NCBI GenBank assembly: GCA_963969595.1 | Contig: OZ018416.1 | Coordinates: 1,442,065 to 1,506,064 of the forward strand | From: Neckera pumila | Taxonomy: Eukaryota > Streptophyta > Bryopsida > Hypnales > Neckeraceae | Direction: 5' to 3' | Length of the DNA stretch: 64,000 bases | In this document: piece by piece, positions 12,979-26,678 of the stretch | Layout of the letters: each line of letters begins with the position of its first letter | How positions within the stretch are numbered: position 1 is the stretch's first letter | The notes under the pieces: generated by a model | The model's input: only the letters and a program-made list of their open reading frames with translations | The model's database searches: none | Told to the model about the DNA's origin: nothing | Position numbers and translations under genes: made by a program

Positions 12979-13893
12979 CCCCTAAAAAACATTGTCCGTT
13001 CGTGGGACAAATGGAATTTTGGGCAGGGACTTATGGGCTGAATTTTTGTTGTGATTTTCAAATTTTTTTTTTGAAGATAGAAAAACTGATAAGCTTCGAG
13101 GGAATATAATTTTTTTTCAATCGGTGTCCAGGAACAAAAGTTATGCCCAAATAAGCTCAAAATAGAGAAGAGCGGGCAGCAAAATTTTTTTGCAAAAAAT
13201 TAAAATTAAATTTTTTTTTTCCCCTTATAGATTATATTTTTGCCTATTTGGGAAGCTTTGATTCATTTCATTTGGATTTTTTATGAGAAAGTTATGGACA
13301 ATCTTGTATTTTGGGCAATTAGAGCATCTTCTTGAAAAAAATAACTTGTAGGATTCATTTTGGAATGCAATTTTTGCAATTTTTCAAAAAAAAAGTTCCA
13401 CATGGTTTAGTTTTCTTGCTAGAACAATCTCACCATTGGAATTAGTGCATTTTAATTCCATCTAAAAGATATTAATAATTTAGATTTTCCTTCTATCTTG
13501 TACTATCTTCTACTTAATAATTTTTTTAAGAATGAAAATTAAGTTTTTTTGAATATCTTTTTTTTTCCTAGACTCTCAACTCAATTCTCCACTGTAAAGA
13601 TTTAAAGCTCAAAACTCTGTAGTGCAAAAAATTTAAGTTAAAAATGTTCAAAGTCAAAAAATCTAGTCATGCAATGTGCTGAAAATCTTGTTTTTTGCAC
13701 TTTGAACGCAGATATCTTGCAATCTGTGCGGTCAAAAATTCTGAAATTTTTTCCACATATTGTCATACTAGTTAGGTATAAGATCTAATGGTTGGATGTG
13801 CAAAAAAAACAATTTTCAGATTTTCTTACTCTTTTGCTCTAGAAATGGCAGTTTTGAGAATTTTTTGGCAGAAAAAGGCTGGTCCTTTAGGGG
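12979..13893 (+). mobile_element. TTAA-bounded element, type A, beside the Harbinger relic
   Basis: Left flank TTGA (12975-12978, one change from TTAA) followed by CCCCTAAAAAAC. Right edge GGTCCTTTAGGGG then TTAA (13894-13897). The 915 bp body matches copy 1 block by block, including GGAAGCTTTGATTCATT and GAAAGTTATGGACAATCT. Confidence 0.82.
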
Positions 13894-13959
13894 TTAACCA
13901 CATAGGACTCTTGTTAATTTAACAACTCACAATAGTTGTGTAACTAGCAATAAGCTATT

Positions 13960-14860
13960 GTAATCCTAGCGGCTTTATTAACTACAGAATTTCAGAATTC
14001 TCCATCTATTCTTCAATGTACCAAAAGCTTATTTGATCACAACTCTTCTAGAATTCATATAGTTATCACACATTTTCTTTTGCAAATCATTGGGGGCCTT
14101 CCAATTCTTCATCAAGTAAGTGCAAATGGGATAGGTAGCATCTCCAATCAAGTAAGGAGTACACTTGACATTTCCAACAGAAACCATTGGTTCTTTTAGA
14201 ATCTCTTGTTTTCTCAAATCTTTGTAAAAACTTGACACGTTAATTAGCCGGTATCATGCACTCTTCTAGATTGACCAATGCATACATTCCAAAAAATCTT
14301 CTGTGAATCACAAATTGTTTGCAATACAATAGAGTGGAATTTTTCCTATTGAAAAAATCATTGGATGCTAATGTCACTCTTTTGCTTGAATTTTTTGCTA
14401 AGAATATATTTGTCCCATCAATTGCTCCACATATATTGGGCAAACTCGTTAATTTTTCAAAATTTGAGATGATGCTATGAAGCAGTCTTCACTTGGAATT
14501 GCTAATTAACTAGCTAAATAATTTGTCTCTATTAATAAGTATGTCACAAACAATGTCAACATACTTCTAATGGTTGAAGCACCAATCTTGAAACAATCTG
14601 CTATGTGCTTCAGATTATGACCATGTGCAAATTTATAAATTACACGTGCTGCAATTTTTTTTATTTTCCATTTGAGACCTCACTTGATTTACACACCTAC
14701 TTCTCAAGAAAAGTGTCAACATATTCAACAAATTGTCAAATGCACCAAAACTCGACCTGAAATTTTTCTCAAATTTGTTGTGGTGCATTTCATAGTTGAT
14801 CTCTACACTATCTTTTCTACATAGTTCCAATATGTTGATTGCCTAGATTCTATCCAAAAG
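13960..14860 (-). pseudogene. Broken PIF/Harbinger-type transposase (DDE_Tnp_4)
   Basis: Read on the minus strand, three fragments in different frames resemble a Harbinger nuclease. 14830-14633 has FRSSFGAFDNLLNML, similar to the N-terminal region. 14443-14240 has NICGAIDGTNIFLA with the first catalytic Asp. 14238-14029 has PYLIGDATYPICTYLMKNWK with the second Asp and then RRVVIK-stop. Reading through that stop gives AFGTLKNRWRILK, the family signature that normally follows R..IE. The third catalytic residue is therefore Lys instead of Glu, and the next codon is TAA. There is a frameshift near 14239 where the usual HDSR block is lost. The relic stops at the TTAA edge of the element at 12979-13893. 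It cannot encode an active enzyme. Confidence 0.8.
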
Positions 14861-16126
14861 AGGCGGGTTTCTTTCACGAGCTAAGCAACAACATCAACAA
14901 ATGAAAGCGTATTGAAGTCCCACTATCAAAATTCAATACCTCCCAAATCCTTGATTTGTAACTCAAAGAATTGCTCATTGCCATAGAGAGCATCATCCAC
15001 ATAAGCACAACTTGAGTACAAAAAAAGGGCTCCATATTGACTTTCAAAACTCTTTCAAGTTTTTTTTAATAAAATTTGGTACTCAAAACCTAAAAAAAGA
15101 GAACCTTGAAAACATTACTTTACAAATAAAATAAAATTTTTAAAATCCAAAAAAAACATTCCCTACAACACATGCTACCATAGACAAAAAAAAAAATGAA
15201 AAAAACAAATAAACATACCAAGAGAATTAGTGATCAAGTTCAAGCTCTTCCAAGCTTTCTCATGCTCCAGCAAAACTTGCTCATAGTTATTGAAAAATGT
15301 ACAATAGAGTTAAAAAGATAGAGTTCACATTTTGGGCCCCACCCAAAAAAACGTTGACTTGTGCCTTCAAAAACGTTGAAATCCTCAACCTAGTTTCTTT
15401 AAGTCTAGGCAAAGTAATAGTAAACCTCTAGGTGGGGTGTGTGAAGTCTGCGGCGGCAAAGTTGGAGCGTTGGGGGTGGGGCCCTATCTCTATGCATTTA
15501 ATGTCACACATGGCCTTCTCCTTTGTCCATGTGCGCATGTCTACAAACGCACAACAAAGGTATAGTAATGAGCTTTGAATCCTAATTTGTCAACATTTCC
15601 TCTTAGTGGCTAAGATTCAACGCCACCTTCACCAACGACATATTTTTTTCTAAAAATTAACAACCACAAGGAGGGTTTCAAGTTTTTGTGACTAGATCAA
15701 CGACAAGGGATTTTTAATTAGGCAGAATTCTTTTTTTAATTGACAGCACAAAAATGAGTTTCAATTTTTTTCAATTTCAGATAAAAAGTGTCATGGTTTG
15801 CAAAATCAACTAAATGGGGGGCAGGCAAAGGCGGTGTTTGCATCTTTCACCTCATTGTCGCATCTTTTTGCTTCATTGTCATTGTCATTATATAGTGACA
15901 ATATTAGTATAAGGGTTTTTTTTTATGTATTATTTATTTTTTCATTGCATCACAGATATCTACAATTATTGTAGGGTAGATAAATGGAACCTCTCCAAAG
16001 TAATAGGGTTGGGACTAGACTAACTATATTACATTAAGGGTCATTGCATTAATGAAGTTCACATATAGCCTAGACTACGACTAGACAATTAATATCACCT
16101 CAAAGAAGTGGTTACTTTAGATAGTA
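14861..16126. other. Intergenic, possible further transposon relic
   Basis: Follows the Harbinger relic on its 5' side, so the first few hundred bases may be its decayed upstream part. The G-rich patch near 15440-15490 has no recognised function. Confidence 0.4.
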
Positions 16127-16681
16127 CTCTCTCCATCCCAAAATGCTCTTCATGTTGGCCTTCATTTTATATCCCAAAATGATCTTCTTGTTGCACTTTG
16201 TAACATTGCAATTCAATCGGATTCAACTCCCAATTGTTATGTGGAACCACCAAAACAACTCCAAATAGTAATTTCCCCTCCATCCATACAATCATCAATC
16301 ACAAGGCAAATGAAATAATTTAAGGGATCAACCAACATTGTTCATTCTTATACTTTGCTTCTCTTTGGGTGTTGCCCAAATGAAGGCAATGAAGATCTAG
16401 GAGGTGGAACAATGGTCCACACATGGTCTTGAGCCCACAAAATGCCGACCTTACACTCAACAACTAAATGCCTCCTTGTGCTCCTTCAAAATGCTCCCAA
16501 AACTAAAATATTTCATACACCAAAACTGCACTTTAAAAAGGCTCCAAAACTCAAATTTTATAAGACGATCGAAGTGCACTGAAGTCTACTTATAGTGCGA
16601 AACAAGTTTAAAAAAAATTTATTCTCAACCTTAATCCAAAACATTTTGTCCAACACGGAGATCATTTTGTGATGGAGGGAG
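16127..16681. mobile_element. Stowaway-like MITE
   Basis: Left end CTCTCTCCATCCCAAAATG, right end CATTTTGTGATGGAGGGAG, with TA on both sides (16125-16126 and 16682-16683). A start of the CTCCCTCC type with TA duplication is the Stowaway (Tc1/mariner) signature. Lies about 660 bp beyond the NF-YC stop. Confidence 0.7.
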
Positions 16682-17340
16682 TATTACTTTACAGAGGCTC
16701 TACTTCAGTGGTGTTTTTAGTCACCTCGTATAACATGCAATACCTACTGTAGTTAATATGGGTTTCATAGCTTACTAAGCTATGAAAATGGACAAATCAC
16801 AATACTGGGACAAAATCCAGCTTCATTTGTAGAGCTTCTCACTTTCAGTCCATGATTGGCATCAACTGGTCTGCAGTCTCATCTATCTGACTGACACATT
16901 CAGTTAGTGTACAGGACAGTACATCCTCAAGACCTAGAATCTACAACAGGCAGCCTGGACATGTATAGGACAGGAATAAAATCATGTGAATATACTATAC
17001 AGAGAGTATCCTGATAGACCCAAACTTCCTGGGTGTTCAACAAAGAGAAAAAATTGAAACTGTAGAATAATGGTATCTTCACTGCAAACCGTGGTTTGCA
17101 TTTGAAGAAATGAAGATGGATGTCTGTACAGTCCCAGCCGAGGCCCATGACAATGCACTTCCAGAAGTTCATACCGGCAGGTGCTGCTGCACAACTCCTT
17201 GCTGCGAAAAAGGCAAAACCTGTCAATGTTTACTCATCTTCTGGAAAATGTTTGCAATCTGACAATGGGGACACTTTAGTTCAATTGACTATAGAAGGAC
17301 TGTACAAAACCTATAACCTCTCAGACAAAAGGGCAAGAAA

Positions 17341-20300
17341 TTATGCATAACTACGCATGCTGAGGACATCTAAAAACTGTGTATCAAGAAAGGGCAGAAC
17401 CTGAGTTGGTACATATAGTGGTTGCTGATTAGGATCCATAGTTGTCACCATCATATCCTGTACCCAAAATCTCAAAACACTCATCCTAATAAACAAGTAG
17501 GAAAGACCTCCTTGAACTTAACAATTATCTGTGTAGTAAAACCAGTGACAGTACAAAGAGTTACACATAGAGACATACATAGTAAGAGTTTCAATCCATG
17601 TACACTCAGATGACTGCTACTCTTGCCAGCATCAACAACACAACTTTCAACCTCAGAAAAATGTTCCAATTTTTCCTTAAATTAAGTATAACCCAGCTTC
17701 ATACTTACAGGTGTTCCCATTGGATAATGCATAGCTGCTGCAGGCATCGATGGATAATACGTTCCCCCATACTGAACCTGCTCCCCTCCATCTCCAGGCC
17801 AAGCCACTGCTGTCTCCTCTTCCTGGCGACAGAGATAACCACATATCAATGCTGTGCACAAGGCAAATATCTCCAGAATTGAGTCGAATACAAAGATCTC
17901 TAACATAAAATTTCTGAATCGTTTCCTAGGGCAAAGGTTTCAAAGATAAGACCAAAGATATAACGTTACCATAATATCACTAAATATCGCCTAAATCTTG
18001 TGATTCTGGATCGAGCACCAGATCTTGCACAGGATATATTTGATGTATATTGAGAATCCAATAAGGACCAATACTCTTACTTTGTACAAGAGTCCATTCT
18101 TTCAAAGAAACATTCATTGATTTCTGGATCAGTTTAATACAAATCAAGCACACTTCTTCTTTTCTCACTCAAAAATTCAAAAGCGTTCTTGAACAGTTTT
18201 ACACCAAGATCGATCCACTCCGAAGACCATGCTTCCAAGTAATTCAAAACGAAGGATAACATTTTAACCCCTCAATGTATTTTACTCGTAATATATCACA
18301 GAATCACGGATCTAAGGACCACTCCGTCTATGAAAAAGTATAGAAAATGGCATATACCTTGTCAAATATATTAAGCTATGCTTGAACTCAGCATCACTCG
18401 TGAGTTGGTACCAGATCGTTCATAAGACCGCCCCTACCATTAATTAACAACCTTAAGACAACGAAAAATTGCCAGCACGGAAATGATAGGCTGACTCCAT
18501 ACTGCATATTTGAAATATGATAGGTTATCATAATTCTCCAGATATTGTGAAGGTAAGGATCAAATTTCGAAACTTACCTTGACCTCGTCGCGTGGAACGA
18601 TATCTACAAGAAAATCAAAAATGTCACCCCTAGTAATGGCTCCAGCAATATCGTTTCTTTGTAACGTACGCCTCTTGTTCTCTTCTGTGTGGATCCATGA
18701 TCGCAAGGTCAACTCTAGAATAAACATCTCACATGCCTTTGCAAACAGAACTGGAGCTTCGGCTGCAATCATCTGCGAGCAAATGGACATACAAATCTTC
18801 TGTCAAAGTGATGGATAGATCTTTCAAATACTCAACTCTCATCTCCCTCAGTCATCGTTTTCTTCGACTGAGATAGGACACAGATAGAAATTTAAAATCA
18901 ATGTAAACAACTAGTAGATCCAAATTTCCATCCATAAATGTGGCAGCAAGGCTGCAATAATCATCGAGCAAGAAAAACGCACAACAGACAACTGCACCAA
19001 GGTCAATATTTAAGCTTGAGAATCATCCCACGGGAAGTAACACTGCAAGCAAAATGTGATCCATATCTTTCCAGGTAAACAAATTCATCAAAGAAATATT
19101 TTATTGATCACAAATGTTGGAAGACGCAGTTAGAAATTCTTACCTTGACATCTTCGTCCGACTTCATGATTTTTTTTATACGCGCTAATGGCAGCTGATG
19201 GTTCTTAAACTCTGTGCACAAATCAGAGTCAGTTCATGCAGTTTATGCTTGTCCAAACCGTGTCAAAACATTTCGTATCCAAGATTCCAAATTGCTTTCA
19301 ACGGTATATCAAAGTACTTTGGACACCTTTACACTGAAACATTCAATACATCCTTTGAAAGAATTGCTACTTTACAACAATAAGGTCCAGAAGAAAACAA
19401 TCAATAGAGCCTTCCCCTGCAAACTACTAAAGAAAATGAACTTTGATCATCTCTTAGACAGATTTTCAGAGAGTTCTTAAAATTTCTATTGATCATGTAC
19501 GTGATCAGTTCGAACTCACGCCAGTGCCTTTTGCATGCATGTTCTTAAATGATTTGCCAGCCTAAACATGCTTAACGAGTTTCTTTCTAGCAGAAAGAGC
19601 TCCAGTAGAACTTCAAAAACCTAGAGAGACCAAGTCAACGCCATCCGACATAGCCAAGTCAGAATGGTTGAACCATTCTCTGGGACAATATCTCACTTAC
19701 ACCAAGTGATACGCACATGGGGTTTAATCAAGTCGCCATCGCTAACTTAGATATTCTGAAACGTCCAACCTTTACACGAGTCACTCTTTTCAACTCAACT
19801 GAACCCTGCACTAACTTACACACATAAGCTGAGGAAGAACAAGCACTCCATTCAAAGTGAAATACTAAGTACAGAAATACGGAGTAGAAAGAATTATGGA
19901 GTAGTTAATATTGAGCTCAAAGATTAACATATGTAAACAAAAGGAAAGAAAATTAAGAACCTGTAAGATGTGTCATGAGCAGCTCCGCCTTGCTGGATTT
20001 CTCTGAAATACGAATGCATTAAGAACTGTCCAATTCAAAACCGACTTGTGATTACAGAATAACCTCAAGAACATAATCAAAGAACCACCGTAAAGAAACT
20101 CTGCACCAACACACAAATATACCAAAGAGTAAGTGTTACCATTCAGCTGCTCCATCTCTTGGTTCTGTTGGTGCCAGAACATCTGCAGCTGCTGGTGCTG
20201 CATATGCGGTTTCATCTACCAAATAGCGCACAAAACAAACAGGGAGAAAACAAAAAATTTATCAAACCAGCCTCGCACGCACTGCTTCACCAGCGCCTCA

Positions 20301-20606
20301 CCGCCTCAAACTCTTAACACGACCAAGAACTTGAAATTTCCAGTACTGTAACCTAATAATTTCATGATCTCAGTGTCCAAATCCAAAGATACACCAAATC
20401 GTCCTTCAAAGATTACTGCAATCAATTACACGGAACAGAAAGCTACGCTTGATCAAAATCATGGCTAATTTCTTCCGATTTTTTCCTATTTTCGTTATTT
20501 TTGCTCTTACCTGGGGCTTCGATTGCTGCAAACTCTGGTGCGCCATCCCCGCAGTGCCGGATTGCGGATTCCCGGAGGAAAGAGTAGTCACCTGATCAAA
20601 CGCCAT
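17341..20606 (-). CDS. NF-YC: Nuclear factor Y subunit C (histone-fold CCAAT-binding subunit)
   Basis: Six coding exons read on the minus strand: 20511-20606, 20140-20215, 19144-19211, 18578-18772, 17709-17822 and 17341-17457. All junctions are GT-AG and phases are consistent, giving 221 residues. Residues 1-57 are Gln/His-rich and include the family-typical [15 protein letters not shown] just before the fold. The histone fold runs from about 59 to 142: [20 protein letters not shown] (59-78), then [39 protein letters not shown] and [13 protein letters not shown]. The C-terminal tail is Pro/Tyr/Met-rich and ends SMRSYA. By family knowledge NF-YC dimerises with NF-YB, is imported to the nucleus and binds CCAAT boxes with NF-YA. 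The start ATG at 20606 opens an exon whose frame joins cleanly to the next. The last exon (39 codons with stop) is the least certain part because that tail is poorly conserved in the family. Confidence 0.93.
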
Positions 20607-21206
20607 TGCTGCAAGGCTCCTAAGTTACAACGGCAGCGAGCGAGTCCAGTTGAACGGAACATGAATGTCTTCATGGTCATGTGACTTGCATGTGTGGGGT
20701 ATATGCACCGCCATGCGAACCCATACGTGGAAGCATTCCACTGGGTTCCGAGATTTTGAGTCCTGACAGGGCAGTTAGTGGGTTCTCTCATGACAACACC
20801 TGGCATTTCTCTTTATGCCGGTTTTGCCCAATTTCAGCCCTACTAACTGTACAGTACCCTAACAAAAAAAAAGGGGGGGGGTCCCGCCCCCAAGGAGGTA
20901 TCACAACGTATTCCCCCGTTCCTATTGAACCCCTTTACACCTGATTGAATTTTTGCATATTTTTGCTTATATATCTTGATAAATATATATGTTATATCTT
21001 CAATTTCAGGAAATTCATCATAAAGAAAGTGTAGTTTTTAAAAAATTAAGCATTGGTTTGGATGAATGAGAAATTTTATTGTTTACTTGAAAACATCCTT
21101 TGGAAACTCTCTTTTCATCGTCCAAAATTGGGACAGTGGAGCCCTAAGGGTTTAAAGAATACAAACTGGCAAATACTTAATAAGACAAACACCTTGTCAT
21201 TAGTAA
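20607..21206. promoter_or_regulatory. NF-YC upstream region
   Basis: More GC-balanced than the distal flank up to about 20900. Includes an A/G homopolymer and GGGGGTCCCGCCCCC palindrome near 20865-20890. No TATA box on the minus strand was identified with confidence, so the start of transcription is not placed. Confidence 0.35.
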
Positions 21207-21210
21207 TTAA

Positions 21211-22123
21211 CCTCTAAAGGACCAACACACATTTTTTGGCTACATAGCAATTTGGGGCATACATAGATTTCTATATTTTTAGTCCAAATTTTAACAGAAG
21301 GTGGGGACAAGGAATATCTTTCAAATGCACTAAATTTCATGACATTGAGAAAAATGAGTCAAAAGTTATGGCCTAATATTTTACTTTTTTTTGTAAATGG
21401 CATGTCTGAGCAGATTAAAAAAAACACTTTTTCCAGAATCAAAAATTTGAAATTGGTTTTCTAGAAGTTATATATACAAGGAAAGCTTAAAATCATTCCA
21501 TCTTGCTCAATGAATCAAAAGTTATGAGGATTTTTTGATTGCGGGCAGTTGTGTTGTTGTGGATTCTCTACCCTAAACTAAACTTTGAAGTCATTATTTT
21601 ACTCAATTTTCAGTATTCTTAGAAAAAATAAAACCATAGGATGTAGATTGTTTATTACAACATTGCAACCATTGGGATTGGCATTTTTCAATTCCATAAT
21701 TCCATTCTTAACAATTTAGTATTATAAATCATTCTCTACTATTGTCTATTTACTATTTTTTTCCTAGATGTTATACAATTTCAAATATTGAAAATTTTCA
21801 AGCATGTGGCCAACTTCTCTAGGAAAGAAAGTTTAAAGAAGTACCACCATTTTAGACATTTTTTCGTAGAAAAGTGAGCTTGTTAAGTGTAGCTGCCTTG
21901 TTTTTTGCAGGGCCAAAAAAATGATTTCAATGAATTTGAATGCTTATATTGTCCAATTCACATGGTGGAAATTTTTGAAATTTTTACCACATGTTCTCAA
22001 GTCCACATATTACAAGATCCCAAGGTTACATGTGTCCAAAAAACTTTTTTTTCAAAAATTTGGTACTTGTATTGAAAATGGTAGTTTTTTTCCGATGAAA
22101 ACATAGTCAAAGAACTTTAGGGA
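21211..22123 (+). mobile_element. TTAA-bounded element, type B
   Basis: TTAA at 21207-21210, then CCTCTAAAGGACC. Right edge AACTTTAGGGA then TTAA (22124-22127). Body of 913 bp, closely similar to the copies at 8431 and 48041. Confidence 0.82.
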
Positions 22124-22127
22124 TTAA

Positions 22128-24451
22128 GCAATGCAAATTAGCCATTAGGAGATAAATTTGATGGAAAAAAATGAACTTAAAATTCTTGTTTTCTAATTCT
22201 TCATGAATTTTTGAAATACAAGGTAGTAACTTCCTATTAGTATATAGACATGTACTAAAACTACTCATTAAATTGTAGTCGAATCAAAGAATAGGGATCC
22301 ATTGATAGTTCAACAAGTGATTCACTAGACTTGGAATCACATTATGAAGGGAATGGAAAGGGGCTTGGAAATAGCATGTTCTACATTAGAATCTCATGGA
22401 CAAGCGAAATTCATGGAGACTCATAATCGTTAAGCATTGGTCTCGTTTAGGAGTATTCTCCTATTATATGGCAGAATGAGCCGCTTTACAGTCCTTGGCA
22501 CTATTTACAGTGCCAAACACTATAAGATTTATTTTCCACATTTATGGCATGATTTGTCTCCAATTGCCCAGTGCTTAATATAGTGGGAGCCCTCCTTTCA
22601 AAGGCCTCCAACTATACAACATATCATAATATTAAGGTAGTTGCATCCAAATGCAAAGGATTCCAACATGTTTCTAAAATTGTTTCTTACATTATATTGC
22701 TTAAAATGCACAACTTCTAATCATTAGAGCCTATATTTGATTTTAGTAGCACTTTTTTGGAATGCAACTTGAAAATCCATAGTTTTTTCATGTGGTGACC
22801 AGAGAAATGCATGTTATGAGAATCTAGAAATCTCATTTGATTCACATCAAGATCTAATAAATATTTAGATTCTTTAATAATTGAAATCATGATTTAACAC
22901 TTATTTAAATATTTCTTAAAAAAAAATTAGGTGTAGCTATCATATTCTATGTTGAGCAAGCTACAAGATTCTCTTTAATTTTTGATGGTCTATTAGATAT
23001 AATGTTCTTGAAAACTAGGAAAGACAAGTTTAATATGACCTTATATCTAAAATGCTAAACAATCTAAAGGGTTTTGTTGGCTACTTTGGTCAACTTGTTG
23101 AAATTTGATTTTATCTCAGTCATTCTTGATTTTTTTTAAAAGGCTTGATAAATCATCATGAAACGGGTGGTTGGATTTCATGACATGTGAGACAAAAGTT
23201 ATTACTTTTTTTCTTTGAAAATTAAGTTATGCTGTGAAAAAATTAACATATCCAAAAATCTTATTTTAAAGAAATGGTTGGTTAGAACTATGTCTACCTG
23301 TTTTACGTAGGCAATAACGAGCTAAATAAAAAAACAAATAAGAAAGCTATATGTGGTGACTTGTAGCTATGTAGATTTTGAGTCAACTCCAAAGGCTAGT
23401 GCCATATGATGGCAAAGGCTAGTGCCATATGATGGCAAAGGCTTTGAAGTTTATTAAATCATAAATTCCATCAAATATTTATACTATACTTGATGAGCAT
23501 TTTGCAACTGTTAATAAACAGTGCCTAAAAAAAATGACCAAATTCTTCAAATTCATTCTAACTTGAGAAATTTTCTATATCTATAGTTGTAGTAGAGATT
23601 CCATTATAGAATTTTCTTTTATGCAATCTTATTGCATTGAATAAGATTTTTTTAAATTCTAATAACAACATTTAAGCCAAAATTGGTTTGTACATTGACA
23701 TAAATAAGGTTCATTTTTTGCAATTTCAAGCAACCATGGGGATCTTTTGAAGTAGTCAATTTGTCATTGCCTATACAATGTGGTTATAGTCCACCATGCG
23801 TTTGTCACTTTGTTGTTTTGTTATACCATTCATCAAATTCGATATTTTTTTATGTTTTCTTTTCATCCACAATACAATAAGTCTCTAGCCCTTTGGTAGT
23901 GTGGTGAGAAGCATAGCCCTAATTATTTGTAATGATGATATTTTACAAAAATATTTTTCATCTATGCTCAATTTAATATTCTATATATGGTTCTTCAAAT
24001 GTCTTTTTTACGACACATATTTGATTACAAAATTCATATGCATGTGCTTTAATCCTTTGTAAAAGATTTTACAATTACACAAGTATATTATTTTATTTTC
24101 TTAGTATCAAATATGTTCTCCACCTTTAAGTTTTTTTAGTATGTTTTGGCAAATTAATATATATACCCATCAAAAAATTCTACGTTGTACTAGTTGTAGA
24201 TTCAAAGCACAAAGTTCCCACATTTTCAATAGTCCAAGAATTCACAACCCTTTAAAAGCCCAAAATTCTTAGTCATTTAATCCTTTAAAATTATATATAT
24301 ATAAAAATAAAATATTGAAATGGAAAAACTAAGTCTTGTATTGGTTAGAAATCCTTTTGAAAAGATTTTCACATTGTGTAGGGTCATTTTATGGATTGGC
24401 CTAACTGTTCTTTGAAAACCAAATTTTAAGACGATGGTTGAGTCTAGGCTA
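22128..24451. other. Intergenic, nothing recognised beyond a short tandem duplication
   Basis: AT-rich with dense stops in all frames. Confidence 0.5.
23391..23443 (+). repeat. Short perfect tandem duplication (23-bp unit)
   Basis: Unit beginning AAAGGCTAGTGCCATATGAT occurs twice in a row, plus a partial third (AAAGGCT). Confidence 0.8.
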
Positions 24452-24455
24452 TTAA

Positions 24456-25030
24456 CCCCTAAGCGCTCCAATGTTTGGTTTTTGGACGACTAACAAATTG
24501 AAACTCTTGTATCTTTTTCATTCTGCTTGGATGAAAGTCATCCTAATTTGTCAAGATATTTTATCAAGTTGTTGTCCTATCTAATGGTTAATTTTGGTGC
24601 TACTAGGGTGCATATTTTTCTTAGAATACAAATGTGGAACTATGTCAAGTTGTTGACCAAGCCAAAATTGCATTGACTCTAGTTCAAAATTTTGTTTGCA
24701 AAAATGAGGTCATAGATTTTAAAAACACAAAAATTTCAAAAATTCACCATGTCAAGAGAACCTCCTTTCAAATCCATTCCACCAAATAAAACTCAAAAAT
24801 GATAATATTTTGCATGTAATCTAATTTAGAAGGAATTTTGAAATTTCTTGTTCAAAATTTATAGAAAAATATGGGTGATAGCATTAGTGAACCTAACCGT
24901 ACGGGTGGAATCTACAATTCAAAATCTACAACTTTCATTTGTACATCAATTCCAAAATATACTTCCAAATAGTACTTTATGACAATTTTTCTCAAATTGC
25001 AAATTCTAGAGAAGACTTTGGACGTTTAGA
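24456..25030. mobile_element. TTAA-bounded element, divergent subfamily
   Basis: TTAA at 24452-24455 followed by CCCCTAAGCGCTCCAA. Right edge TTGGACGTTTAGA then TTAA (25031-25034), which read inward is TCTAAACGTCCAA, a degenerate inverted match. The body of 575 bp differs from types A and B. Confidence 0.6.
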
Positions 25031-25034
25031 TTAA

Positions 25035-26674
25035 ACACTATAAAAAAAAATTGAGCTTTATTTACCAAAATGAATTGTACACAATACATCTTATAGTCAC
25101 ACTACTAGTCAAAACATCAATCAAAATCAACACAAGAGAGTGTCAGAAATACCCTCTCAAGTGTCCCCTTTGGCCAATAATAACATCCAGACAAGCAACT
25201 AGGACTATATAACAAATGAAGTTGGATTTAAATTGGGATTTAAATTGAGATTTAAATGTTATAAGGAATTAGTTATACAGCATCTCTACATCCAAGTCAA
25301 GGTCATAGCATAGTTGGCTAACGTGTGCAAAAGTAAATTCAAGAGATTGGATACAAATGTGAGCCCCATTTTTAATCACCTTCAATAGTTTTTATGGGGA
25401 ATCTCAATATTGATCTCAATCCAATCCCTAGACTATTGTACTGTGCATCTGGTACCTAGTTAGCTCAAATTGCAATGATGTTATCATAAATATAAGTGAT
25501 TTGCCCTCTTAGACTTCTTCAGTGCTTGTCCAAAGATGGAGCATAACGTGAAGACCTCTAATAAAAAGGGCAAATACAATCTCCCAGACAGAGAGTCAGT
25601 AAAGGTGGAATCAAGCATGTCATATGCCAACCATATTAGTATTGGTCACATAATAATATAGTAGCTACACCTTTCTTCTCTCCACAAATAAAATAAAAAA
25701 AGTTGTCTAGAACCATTGTCAACTCAATGGGCACAAGGAGCACAATTCTTGAAATGCTTCCAGCACTCTCTTTTGCCCTTGCATTTCATTCAAGGATGGT
25801 ATATCTTGCCTTGACATTCAAAGTTGTAATAGATACACACTGCAAATATACAAAATCTCCTTTGGAAAATCTCCGTAACTAAGATTGATAACTGCTACTA
25901 CAAATGCGGGCATAACGCAAAGTATCATGACGCTAAGTAATAGATAAGTTCTCCATAGCTATTGGCATGACCCTCTTGAAGGACTTTGCTCAATCTTATT
26001 GACATTTGAGCCCACATATCAAGGTCATCCAAGTCTACAATTGAAGTGTGCAATGTGTCAAAAAAAATAGTCATAGTAAAGATATTAATGGCATAGACAT
26101 TTTAGAGAAGTATCACAATTTTAGTCATTTGAATTTTTTAGTATTTTGAATTTGAACATTTAAAATATTTAATTAAAATTATGGTCTTTAAAGAACAAAG
26201 AATAGACGGATTGGCTAGAGAGTGGTTGCAACTATTTTTCAACTACAACTTTTTGATGGAGCTTTCATCAATTTCTTCAAATTTGCAAGAAAACTCATTT
26301 TCTTCTTAATTAATGTCTCCAAATTCCAACCATTTTGATCTCTGATGCATTCAGTAATGAAGAAAACACTATGAAAACGGAAGGCTTTGCAATTTTTCAT
26401 ATTTTTGTAACCATTAGAGGATTGCCCTCTATTTAAGGTGACTTTATGAATGTGCAGAAGTTAAGTTATTTCTAACCTAGTGAATGGAATAATGGTGGGC
26501 AATAAAACATGTAATCTTGAAGGATTTAATGGTTGGATTTACCATGTTTAGCATTGTGTCTTTTGCAAATTCTGATTCTTAATTATACTTTTGCCCTCAC
26601 ATCTATAGTACAAGGTTTTGTAGTTACAAATGAATTTGTTCAAATAAACCAAGCATATAAAATGTTGGATTTCT
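25035..26674. other. Intergenic, nothing recognised
   Basis: AT-rich, no open frame of note, no clear repeat ends. Confidence 0.5.
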
Positions 26675-26678
26675 TTAA

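Noticed and set aside
14029..14830. Three minus-strand open frames as separate small genes
   Set aside because: They are consecutive fragments of one Harbinger transposase with frameshifts and a stop.
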